From Saprospiraceae bacterium (GTDB taxonomy: Bacteria; Bacteroidota; Bacteroidia; Chitinophagales; Saprospiraceae), in assembly GCA_014379065.1 (NCBI GenBank), contig JACMMM010000145.1, positions 1-8,270 on the forward strand: a stretch of 8,270 bases of DNA. The letters are read 5' to 3'. The notes beneath the pieces are model-generated. The model saw only the letters and a list, made by a program, of their open reading frames with translations, ran no database searches and was not told the DNA's origin. The translations under genes were made by a program, and so were the position numbers. Positions 1 to 5,482 of the stretch are shown here, in pieces. Position 1 is the stretch's first letter. Each line of letters starts with the position of its first letter.

Positions 1-192
1 ATGAAGAAGCCAATGGTGGAGACTGGAAGTACTGCGGAAGCCGTAAAAGTAGCAGTCGGTTTTGCGAAAGCAGGCGACACGGTTTTGTTGAGTCCGGCTT
101 GTGCGAGTTTTGATTTGTTCAAAAATTATGAGGATAGGGGAGCGCAGTTTCGAGAAGCGGTTTTAAAACTAAGAGAGAGATTTAAACACTAA
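1..192 (+). CDS. murD: MurD C-terminus (UDP-N-acetylmuramoyl-L-alanine--D-glutamate ligase), partial
   Basis: This is the last 63 codons of MurD, the cytoplasmic ATP-dependent ligase that adds D-glutamate to UDP-MurNAc-L-Ala. It is recognised by the family's C-terminal signature: GDTVLLSPACASFDLF followed by KNYEDRG and QF (residues 25-51 of the visible part), which belongs to the C-terminal Mur ligase domain. The ATG at base 1 is internal. MurD proteins are about 440-450 aa, so the true start and the ATP-binding domain lie upstream of the window. The position before ftsW, murG, murC and ftsQ fits the usual dcw order. The last codons (Phe-Lys-His-stop, 181-192) already belong to the repeat that continues into the gap, so the extreme C-terminus is repeat-derived. 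Identity is certain; only completeness is unknown. Confidence 0.96.
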   Translation: MKKPMVETGSTAEAVKVAVGFAKAGDTVLLSPACASFDLFKNYEDRGAQFREAVLKLRERFKH

Positions 193-223
193 GGAACTAA
201 GGGGCACTAAGGCTAATAGGGGT
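181..223. repeat. Left arm of CACTAAGG-type inverted repeat flanking the GxxExxY gene
   Basis: The sequence is built from words such as CACTAAGG, AACTAAGG and GCACTAAGG and ends in AGGGG. Its reverse complement matches 723-765 downstream of the GxxExxY gene with about four mismatches over roughly 40 bases (shared words CCTTAGTG, CTTAGT, CCTTAGTGTTT). The copy starts inside murD and supplies its stop codon. Together with the right arms it encloses the GxxExxY gene in an inverted pair. Confidence 0.85.
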
Positions 224-297
224 ATGATAAGGGCAAGCTCCTTGGTGTATTTTGAATAATTAAATCAAGAGCATTTTATCACCAAATTAAAACAATC

Positions 298-708
298 ATG
301 ACTAAAAAAGAAGTCAATCAGATAGCATATGATATAATTTCCTGTGCTATTGAGGTGCATAAAATTTTAGGCCCGGGTTTGCTGGAATCGGTTTATGAAG
401 CTTGTTTAGAATACGAATTGAAATTGCGAGGATTTGATGTACAGCGTCAGCGAAAAGTGATTGTGACGTATAAGGAAATCACCTTGGAAACAGAGTTGAG
501 GTTTGATTTGCTAGTTAATGACTGTGTTATAGTAGAATTGAAAGCAGTGCAGGAAATCAACTCCATAGAAATTGCCAAACTACTGTCTTACATGAAGCTG
601 CTCAAGAAGCCAAAAGGATTGATGATCAATTTTTTCACCGACAAAATCACAAAAAGCACAACACCCTATGTCAATGAATACTTTTCAGCATTGCCGGATG
701 GCGACTAA
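298..708 (+). CDS. GxxExxY family protein (PD-(D/E)XK-like fold)
   Basis: A 136-residue protein of the GxxExxY family, which is related to PD-(D/E)XK nucleases; its cellular role is not established. The naming motif is seen as Gly27, Glu30, Tyr33 in GPGLLESVYEA. A nuclease-like core follows: Asp70 in the RFDLLV strand and Glu80-x-Lys82 in VIVELKAV. The usual Gln of the later Q-x-x-x-Y motif appears to be Lys94, before Tyr98, so activity cannot be assumed. Length is normal for the family and the gene looks intact. The start ATG is the first in frame, after a gap that holds one repeat arm and AT-rich sequence. It is visibly richer in A+T than the core genes and lies between inverted repeats, which suggests an accessory gene inserted between murD and ftsW. 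The family call is firm; function is unknown. Confidence 0.9.
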   Translation: MTKKEVNQIAYDIISCAIEVHKILGPGLLESVYEACLEYELKLRGFDVQRQRKVIVTYKEITLETELRFDLLVNDCVIVELKAVQEINSIEIAKLLSYMKLLKKPKGLMINFFTDKITKSTTPYVNEYFSALPDGD

Positions 709-710
709 TG

Positions 711-840
711 ACCCCCTCTTAAACCCCTCTTAACCTTAGTGCCTCTTAGTCCCTTAGTGTTTTAAAAGGAAGCCCCATTTAGCCTTAGTGCTCCTTAGTC
801 TCTTAGTGTTTTAAAAAGAAAAACCCCTCTTAGCTTTTTT
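711..840. repeat. Right arms of the CCTTAGTG repeat, two direct copies plus a fragment
   Basis: Two direct copies of about 45 bases lie at roughly 723-768 and 773-817. Each runs CCCCT or CCCCA, then CCTTAGTG, CTTAGT, CTTAGTGTTTTAAAA. A short third start (ACCCCTCTTAGC, 822-833) runs into a T-rich stretch just before the glycosyltransferase start. The copies are inverted relative to 181-223. The G-rich left and C-rich right arms could pair in a transcript across the GxxExxY gene. Confidence 0.85.
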
Positions 841-844
841 AAAT

Positions 845-1597
845 ATGCCAACCATCGCTTTAGAAATGGAACGCTTGCGAAACCCATACTCCGGCCTAGG
901 GCAATACTGCCTCCAATTGGGCCACGCTTTTGCCGCTGAAAAATCAGCAGCGAGCTTGGGTTTTGCCTACTTGGTTCCAAAGGAGCGCATGGGAGAATTT
1001 GGCAAAGAGATGGCTTATAAAGCGGTGAAGCCCTGGCACAAAATCATCGGGCCTTCCTTTGGCGAATCGCTCTGGCACTGTATGCACCAGGACTCAGAAT
1101 ATATGCCGCGCAGCCGGAAAACGCCGCTGGCAATTACCATTCACGACCTGAATTTTCTGGATCGCCCAGACTATTCAGAAGCCAAAAAAAGCCGCCGATT
1201 GGCGACCATGCAACAAAAAATCAAGCGGGCAAAGGGCCTGGTTTATATCTCGGAATATGTGCGGCAGTGGGTACACCAAAATTTGAAAGTGCCCGCTGGT
1301 ATGGTGGAAAGGGTGATTTATAACGGGGGCGCCATGGAAGCATCAAGCAGTCAACAGGCAAAAGTCAACAATCAACAGTCAACAGTCAACAGTCAACAGT
1401 CAACGGTCAACGGTCAACAGTCAACAGTCAACAGTCAACAGTCAACAGTCAACGGTCAACAGTCAACGGTTTTTATTCTCTATAGGCATCCACCCCAAAA
1501 AAAACTACCATGTGCTCATGCCAATTTTGAAGGAATTTACGGAATACAAATGGATCATAGCAGGGCCAGACAGCCGAGGGTATCGCGCCAAAATTGA
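845..1597 (+). CDS. Glycosyltransferase group 1 (GT4-like), N-terminal half, frame broken at heptamer tract
   Basis: Residues 1 to about 164 form the N-terminal Rossmann half of a GT-B glycosyltransferase, ending in the interdomain linker. Seen features are a start region MPTIALEMERLRNPYSGLGQ with the loop typical of sugar-nucleotide glycosyltransferases, the strand AITIHDLNFLDRP, then RAKGLVYISEYVRQW and VERVIYNGG, where the family passes into its C-terminal domain. From residue 169 the frame runs through the AGTCAAC tract, coding repeated QQSTVNS, and then into about 43 residues unlike any glycosyltransferase (FILYRHPPQKK onward). The true continuation is in another frame and is listed separately at 1512. 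As written the gene cannot make a full enzyme. Removing one 7-base unit gives a 381-residue ORF, a normal GT4 length. It may be phase-off, decayed, or an assembly miscount. Acceptor and donor cannot be read from the sequence. Confidence 0.85.
   Translation: MPTIALEMERLRNPYSGLGQYCLQLGHAFAAEKSAASLGFAYLVPKERMGEFGKEMAYKAVKPWHKIIGPSFGESLWHCMHQDSEYMPRSRKTPLAITIHDLNFLDRPDYSEAKKSRRLATMQQKIKRAKGLVYISEYVRQWVHQNLKVPAGMVERVIYNGGAMEASSSQQAKVNNQQSTVNSQQSTVNGQQSTVNSQQSTVNGQQSTVFILYRHPPQKKLPCAHANFEGIYGIQMDHSRARQPRVSRQN
1349..1470. repeat. Heptanucleotide tandem repeat AGTCAAC, 17 units plus 3 bases, inside the glycosyltransferase gene
   Basis: Seventeen consecutive 7-base units occupy 1349-1467 without any indel. 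Most are AGTCAAC or GGTCAAC; the second (AGGCAAA) and fourth (AATCAAC) are degenerate, and the 3' units are the most uniform. A partial unit GGT follows. Because 7 is not a multiple of 3, each copy gained or lost shifts the reading frame. All three + strand frames are open through the tract and encode the cyclic heptapeptide STVNSQQ or its Gly variant, while the - strand is full of TGA stops. Short uniform tandem units of this type are prone to slipped-strand mispairing. Confidence 0.97.
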
Positions 1598-1997
1598 ACA
1601 AGAAGCAGCCAAGTTTGGGGTTGCCGACCGCATTGAATTTTGCGGCCCGGTGGGAGATGAAACAAAACTGGGGTACTACCAAAACTGCACCGCACTACTC
1701 TTCCCTTCACTATCAGAGGGATTCGGGTTGCCGGTGGTAGAAGCCATGTCGCTTGGAAAACCAGTGTTCCTCTCTGACCGTACCAGCCTTCCAGAGATTG
1801 GCGGCAGCGAGGCATATTATTTCAAAGATTTTGAACCCCAAACCCTAACAAAAACATTTGCCACAGGCCTGAAAGACTTTGAAAACGACCCCGAAAAACC
1901 CACCCGAATGAAAGATTGGGCTTCCCAATTCACCTGGGGAAAAGCCGCCACCCAATACCTCGAATTCTATCAAGAACTATTGACCATTAACCATTGA
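1512..1997 (+). CDS. Glycosyltransferase group 1 (GT4-like), C-terminal half, out of frame with N-terminal half
   Basis: This frame holds the C-terminal, nucleotide-sugar-binding Rossmann domain. Homologous sequence starts upstream of the GTG at 1512: from about 1470 the frame reads FLFSIGIHPKKNYHVLMPI, the family's entry into the second domain. It continues with EYKWIIAGPDSRGY, RIEFCGPV and ALLFPSLSEGFGLPVVEAM, which contains the E-x7-E motif typical of GT4 retaining enzymes, then GKPVFLSDRTSLPEIGG. Both homopolymers after the tract (T run near 1470, A run near 1497) are read correctly in this frame, so the break lies at or just before the heptamer tract. The last residues LLTINH-stop are coded by the ATTGACC/ATTAACC repeat of the following spacer. 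Independent translation from GTG 1512 would give half an enzyme and is unlikely to be functional. Confidence 0.82.
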   Translation: MLMPILKEFTEYKWIIAGPDSRGYRAKIEQEAAKFGVADRIEFCGPVGDETKLGYYQNCTALLFPSLSEGFGLPVVEAMSLGKPVFLSDRTSLPEIGGSEAYYFKDFEPQTLTKTFATGLKDFENDPEKPTRMKDWASQFTWGKAATQYLEFYQELLTINH

Positions 1998-2112
1998 CCA
2001 TTGACCATTAACTATTAACCATTGTGACCAATTAACCAATCACCAACTCAACCAATCACCAATAAACCAATCACCAATAAACCAATCACCAACTCAACCA
2101 ATCACCAACATC
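1978..2112. repeat. ATTRACC and AATCACC/AATAAACC tandem repeat spacer upstream of ftsW
   Basis: The first part (about 1979-2018) is tandem ATTGACC/ATTAACC heptamers that also encode the end of the glycosyltransferase. The second part alternates AATCACC with AATAAACC or AACTCAACC up to the ftsW start. Bases 2027-2114 contain no G at all (88 bases), so this leader should be almost unstructured in the mRNA. No Shine-Dalgarno-like sequence is present. Confidence 0.9.
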
Positions 2113-3246
2113 ATGAGTCTCGGCAACCGCATAGCAGCAGAACTTAGAGGCGATCGTACCATTTGGATGATCGTGGCCGTGCTGAGCTTGTTCAGCATTC
2201 TGGCCGTGTTCTCCTCGTCGGGCTGGGAGGCATGGCGTACCCGCGGGGGCAATACCACGGGTATGATCATAGCGCATATCGTGAAGTTGGCATTTGGGCT
2301 TTTTTTGGTCTACCTGTGCCATTTGATACACTATCGGCGCTACCAACAGTTTGCGCGCCCTGTGCTTTTGTTGACGATACCCTTGTTGATTTTTACGCTG
2401 TTTTTTGGGGCCAACATCAATGATGCAAATCGTTGGTTGAGCATAGCAGGCATCAGTTTCCAGCCCTCAGAAATGGCAAAAATCGCACTCATCGTCTATG
2501 TGGCGCGTGCATTAACCCTCAAGCAAGACTATATCAGCAGTTTTCGACAGGCGTTTTTCCCGATTATCATCCCAGTGGTGTTGGTATGTGGGCTTATTGC
2601 ACCGTCGAACCTCAGCACGGCCATGATTTTGTTTGCTACCTGTATCCTGTTGATGTTTATGGGGCGTGTAAGCGGACAGTACATAGTGATGATGATGGTG
2701 TTGGGCGCAATGGTCTTCACCATATTAGTAGGGATTGGAAAAATCTATCCCGAACTTGATCTGGTGCGGGTGAACACCTGGGAAAAGCGCGTGGAAACTT
2801 TCCTTCATGACGAAGATGGCGGCTATCAAGTACAACAGGCCAAAATCGCCATTGCCAAAGGCGGCATTTTCGGCAACGGCCCCGGCAATTCTATGATGCG
2901 CCACTACCTGCCTTATTGCAATGCTGACTTTATCTATGCGATTATTTGTGAAGAATATGGTTTGGTAGGAGGCACCATTATACTGGCACTGTACGTGTTG
3001 TTGTTTTTGCGGAATGTGCGGCTTGTCACGCAAAGCCCCAAGGCGTTCGGGGCATTTCTAGCCATAGGACTGAGTCTGATGCTGACGGTTCAGGCACTTG
3101 CGAATATGGCCGTCAACTTAAATCTGGTGCCCGCTACCGGCCTGACTTTGCCGCTGGTTTCGATGGGGGGAACGAGCGTAATGTTCAGCTGCATTTCATT
3201 GGGGATGATATTGAGTGTGTCGAAATATATTGAGGGACTGGAGTAA
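2113..3246 (+). CDS. ftsW: FtsW, septal peptidoglycan glycosyltransferase (SEDS family)
   Basis: A 377-residue polytopic inner-membrane protein of the SEDS (FtsW/RodA/SpoVE) family, which polymerises lipid II into glycan strands at the division site together with a class B PBP. About ten hydrophobic segments are visible, from residue 17 to 370. The signature blocks are in order: ANRWLSIAGISFQPSEMAKI (105-124); the large periplasmic loop with DGGYQVQQAKIAIAKGG (235-251) and GNGPGNSMMRHYLP; ADFIYAIICEEYGLVGG (271-287), whose Asp272 aligns with the catalytic aspartate of SEDS proteins; and NMAVNLNLVPATGLTLPLVS with GGTS (331-354). FtsW rather than RodA is chosen from its place between murD and murG. 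The ATG at 2113 follows the repeat leader directly and gives a normal N-terminus. The gene is intact. Confidence 0.97.
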   Translation: MSLGNRIAAELRGDRTIWMIVAVLSLFSILAVFSSSGWEAWRTRGGNTTGMIIAHIVKLAFGLFLVYLCHLIHYRRYQQFARPVLLLTIPLLIFTLFFGANINDANRWLSIAGISFQPSEMAKIALIVYVARALTLKQDYISSFRQAFFPIIIPVVLVCGLIAPSNLSTAMILFATCILLMFMGRVSGQYIVMMMVLGAMVFTILVGIGKIYPELDLVRVNTWEKRVETFLHDEDGGYQVQQAKIAIAKGGIFGNGPGNSMMRHYLPYCNADFIYAIICEEYGLVGGTIILALYVLLFLRNVRLVTQSPKAFGAFLAIGLSLMLTVQALANMAVNLNLVPATGLTLPLVSMGGTSVMFSCISLGMILSVSKYIEGLE

Positions 3247-3330
3247 CCCATCTAATTAATCCGTCAAATCCGTGTGCCATTCAACCATTTAAAACTAAAC
3301 ACCATCTCCTAACCGTGGTGAACTTTCAAT
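3247..3330. other. ftsW-murG spacer
   Basis: An 84-base gap with two close AATCCGT words (3260-3275 region) and an A/C-rich part before murG. No hairpin terminator or clear promoter is visible, so ftsW and murG are probably cotranscribed. Unlike most gaps here it lacks a regular tandem repeat. Confidence 0.5.
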
Positions 3331-4470
3331 ATGGGTGAGCAAAATCTAAAAATACTAGTAACTGGCGGTGGCACGGGAGGCCACGTTTTCCCGGCCATCG
3401 CCATTGCTGAGGCCATCAAAAAATTGCACCCTGACACGGAGTTTCTCTTCGTCGGAGCGAGCGGAAAGATGGAAATGGAACGCGTCCCAAAAGCGGGATA
3501 TGCGATTGAAGGGCTGAGTGTGGCAGGCTTCCAGCGGAGCATGAGTTTGAAAAACCTCTCATTTCCGATCAAATTGCTCAAAAGCCTGTGGAAGGCCCGG
3601 AACATCGTGCGGAAGTTTCAACCAGATGTGGTGATTGGAACGGGAGGATATGCCAGCGGTCCAATAATGCGGGCGGCACAGCGAGCGGGTATCCCAACGC
3701 TGATTCAGGAGCAAAACTCCTACGCAGGGTTGACCAACAAGATTTTGGGGAAAAGGGCTGCCCGGATATGCGTAGCATACGATCACATGGAGCAGTTTTT
3801 CCCGCAGGAAAAAATCGTGTTCACGGGGAATCCGGTACGCTCCGACATTTTGAATTTGGAAGGAAAGCATGAGGAAGCATTGAAATACTATGGCCTTGAC
3901 CCAGAAAAGAAAACCATCGTCGTCATCGGTGGCAGTCTGGGGGCTAGAACCTTGAACAATGCCATGCGGGATAACGTGGAGTTTTTTGAGAAACACTCCC
4001 TCCCTGTTGGGGAGGGCCGGGGTGGGGCAGTGCAAGTGATTTGGCAATGCGGCAAATTCTATGAATTCGAATACACGGCCATGGAAACAGCGAAATTGCC
4101 CAATGTGCAGTGTCGTGCATTCATTGACCGGATGGATTTGCTTTACGCGGCGGCAGATGTGATTATTTCAAGGGCGGGGGCTTTGAGTATCAGCGAATTG
4201 TGTTTGGTGGGGAAACCTGCTATCCTCATCCCCTCGCCCAATGTGGCAGAAGACCATCAGACCAAAAACGCTCTCGCACTGGTAGAAAAAGGCGCAGCCC
4301 GCCTTGTCCGCGACGGCGATGCTGGGGAGAAAATGCTGCAAGAAGCCTTGCTTATTTTAGAAAGCGAAGCCCTTGCCTTCAGCCTCAGCGAAAGCATCCG
4401 ACAGTTGGGAAGGCCGAAAGCTGCGGATGCGATTGCAAGAGAGGCCATTAAACTGGTTGATAAAGGTTGA
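3331..4470 (+). CDS. murG: MurG, lipid II synthase (UDP-GlcNAc transferase)
   Basis: MurG transfers GlcNAc from UDP-GlcNAc to lipid I at the inner face of the membrane, producing lipid II for FtsW. Motifs seen are the N-terminal glycine loop GGGTGGHVFPA (12-22), DVVIGTGGYASGP (99-111), QEQNSYAGLTNKIL (126-139), FTGNPVR (164-170), GGSLGAR at the start of the C-terminal domain (200-206), SRAGALSISEL (280-290) with the donor-binding Glu289, and PSPNVAEDHQ (301-310). At 379 aa it is slightly longer than usual. Residues about 222-234 (HSLPVGEGRGGAV) are not expected between the helix after GGSLGAR and the VIWQCGK strand, and they coincide with a palindromic DNA insert. The last codons (LVDKG-stop) lie in the decamer repeat that follows. 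All key motifs are present, so it should be active. Confidence 0.97.
   Translation: MGEQNLKILVTGGGTGGHVFPAIAIAEAIKKLHPDTEFLFVGASGKMEMERVPKAGYAIEGLSVAGFQRSMSLKNLSFPIKLLKSLWKARNIVRKFQPDVVIGTGGYASGPIMRAAQRAGIPTLIQEQNSYAGLTNKILGKRAARICVAYDHMEQFFPQEKIVFTGNPVRSDILNLEGKHEEALKYYGLDPEKKTIVVIGGSLGARTLNNAMRDNVEFFEKHSLPVGEGRGGAVQVIWQCGKFYEFEYTAMETAKLPNVQCRAFIDRMDLLYAAADVIISRAGALSISELCLVGKPAILIPSPNVAEDHQTKNALALVEKGAARLVRDGDAGEKMLQEALLILESEALAFSLSESIRQLGRPKAADAIAREAIKLVDKG
3996..4028. repeat. Palindromic GC-rich insert within the murG coding sequence
   Basis: A C-rich then G-rich block with a perfect 7-bp stem: CCCTCCC (3998-4004), loop TGTTG, GGGAGGG (4010-4016), followed by CCGGGGTGGGG. It reads in frame as SLPVGEGRGGA. 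From memory, this word pair (CTCCCTCCC ... GGGAGGGCCGGGGTGGGG) resembles a dispersed intergenic repeat of Bacteroidota; its - strand reads TPALPNREGV, a peptide seen in spurious translations. Its presence in the gene, without a frame break, looks like an insertion. Confidence 0.75.
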
Positions 4471-4530
4471 TAAGAGTTTATATGGTTGATTATAAACCCT
4501 CATAAACCCTCATAAACCTTCATAAACATT
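4455..4530. repeat. Decamer repeat spacer (GGTTGATAAG / CATAAACCCT) between murG and lipoprotein genes
   Basis: The left part (4455-4490) has GGTTGATAAA and GGTTGATAAG units and includes the murG stop. The right part (4491-4530) has four 10-base units: TATAAACCCT, CATAAACCCT, CATAAACCTT, CATAAACATT. The two parts are imperfectly complementary (about 8 of 10 bases per unit), giving a potential slipped hairpin. Bases 4489-4541 contain no G. Confidence 0.85.
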
Positions 4531-4539
4531 TAAAAAAAC

Positions 4540-4989
4540 ATGAAAGTCAAATTTTTAACCATTGCACTGACACTTACGACCATGGTTGCTTGCCAAAACA
4601 CCCATGACAAAACCCCTGCATCGTCCGGCGAAGGGCAAAAAACCAGCGAAAAACCCCCTGCGGAATCTCCCGCAGCGCAAAAGGCCAATGACAAAAACCC
4701 TGCTGTGTTAGGCAAGTGGCGAGGAAGGGAGTGGATCTTCATGGGCAAGCCTTCTGGGATGGATGCGACGCAGGTGAATTTTGAATTCAAAGAGGACGGC
4801 ACCTTCAAAGCCAATTTTGCCGAACAACAAAAGAGCGGAACCTGGCGCACTATGAAAGATTCTTTATTCACCATGGAACCTGGAAAGAAAGAAGTTCCAA
4901 TAAGGTTGCTTAAAGCCGACGGAACAGCGCTTGATTTTGAAATGGATATCAAAGGCAATAAAGAAATTATCAGATTCAAAAAACAGTAA
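4540..4989 (+). CDS. Small lipoprotein, lipocalin-like in pattern; tandem paralogue 1
   Basis: A 149-residue predicted lipoprotein. The N-terminus MKVKFLTIALTLTTMVAC has a lysine-bearing n-region, a hydrophobic core and a lipobox-like MVAC, with Cys18 as the probable lipidated residue. A low-complexity Pro/Ala/Lys/Glu linker follows (20-46), then a compact domain (about 53-149): LGKWRGREWIFM, PSGMDATQV, FEFKEDGTFKANF, SGTWRTMKDSLFTM, LDFEM. The G-x-W opening and alternating beta-strand pattern, with DGTF and GTWR turns, resemble small lipocalin-like domains of Bacteroidota; this is a pattern judgement only. The segment after Cys18 (QNTHDKTPA, 19-27) is repeated as QKANDKNPA (47-55), so the linker seems to have arisen by internal duplication. 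It lies 11 bases upstream of its paralogue, and the pair interrupts murG-murC. Function unknown. Confidence 0.85.
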   Translation: MKVKFLTIALTLTTMVACQNTHDKTPASSGEGQKTSEKPPAESPAAQKANDKNPAVLGKWRGREWIFMGKPSGMDATQVNFEFKEDGTFKANFAEQQKSGTWRTMKDSLFTMEPGKKEVPIRLLKADGTALDFEMDIKGNKEIIRFKKQ

Positions 4990-5000
4990 AATCCAATACG

Positions 5001-5375
5001 ATGAATTATAAACGGATCACTCAGGCCCTGTTTCTGGCCGCCATGTTTACGCTGGCTTTCTGCCAAAAAGCCAACGACAAAAACCCCGCTTTGCTCGGCA
5101 GTTGGCAGGGCACAGAGTGGCTTATCATGGACAGGCCCAGCGGCATGGATGCGACACAAGTGCATTTTGAATTTAAAGAAGATGGCACTTTTTCTGCGCT
5201 GTTCGGAGATCAAATCAAAGCAGGCACTTGGCGCACCGAAAAAGACAAACTCTACACCAAAGAAACTGGCAAACAAGAAATCATTGTGAAACTCCTCAAA
5301 TACGACGGCGCAGCCCTCGATTTTGAAATGAATCGCGGCGGGCAAAAAGAGGTTTTGAAACTGGCGAAGAAGTGA
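5001..5375 (+). CDS. Small lipoprotein, tandem paralogue 2
   Basis: A 124-residue protein clearly paralogous to the preceding gene product. Shared blocks are QKANDKNPA (22-30), a GxWxGxEW opening, PSGMDATQV (46-54), FEFKEDGTF (56-64), GTWRT (75-79), LLK-x-DG-x-ALDFEM (98-110). The N-terminus has a hydrophobic signal segment ending LAFC, with Cys21 as the likely lipidated residue. Phe at the -1 position is unusual for a lipobox, so processing is less certain than in paralogue 1. The QKANDKNPA segment follows the Cys directly, without the long linker of paralogue 1. The start ATG lies 11 bases after the previous stop, so the two should be cotranscribed. Function unknown; an envelope role is inferred only from the signal. 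Confidence 0.85.
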   Translation: MNYKRITQALFLAAMFTLAFCQKANDKNPALLGSWQGTEWLIMDRPSGMDATQVHFEFKEDGTFSALFGDQIKAGTWRTEKDKLYTKETGKQEIIVKLLKYDGAALDFEMNRGGQKEVLKLAKK

Positions 5376-5482
5376 GTTGAGGGTTGAGAGTTTAGGGTTT
5401 AGAGGTACAGCCTAAACCCTAAACCCTAAACCCTAAACCCTAAACATCTCAATTCTCAACATCTCAACTTCTCAACCCAAAC
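5376..5482. repeat. Palindromic spacer with five CCTAAAC heptamers upstream of murC
   Basis: The left part is GTTGAGGGTTGAGA (5376-5389) then GTTTAGGGTTTAG (5390-5402). After a 9-base loop, CTAAACCCTAAAC (5412-5424) forms a perfect 13-bp stem with it. Five exact CCTAAAC units fill 5411-5445, followed by CTCAATT, CTCAACAT, CTCAACTT, CTCAACCC words that are complementary in style to the GTTGAG words at the left. Bases 5411-5484 contain no G. The unit equals the plant-type telomere heptamer by sequence, which is probably coincidental. Confidence 0.93.

Noticed and set aside
1349..1470. AGTCAAC array as a CRISPR
   Set aside because: Units are 7 bases, contiguous and without spacers; it is a simple tandem repeat within a gene.
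1465..1510. Programmed ribosomal frameshift at the T run (1470-1474) or A run (1497-1504) joining the glycosyltransferase halves
   Set aside because: A +1 shift would be needed before the T run, and no convincing slip site or stimulator is seen; the heptamer tract explains the frame change more simply.
3559..4047. Long - strand ORF opposite murG
   Set aside because: It is the shadow of a strongly supported murG and has no protein-like pattern apart from the translated palindrome.
4530..5345. 271-codon - strand ORF opposite the lipoproteins
   Set aside because: The + strand genes have signal peptides and paralogous conserved blocks; the - strand frame only mirrors their shared codon bias.
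5411..5445. CCCTAAA array as a true telomere or eukaryotic sequence
   Set aside because: Only five units, internal, between bacterial genes, and paired with an inverted copy like the other spacers here.
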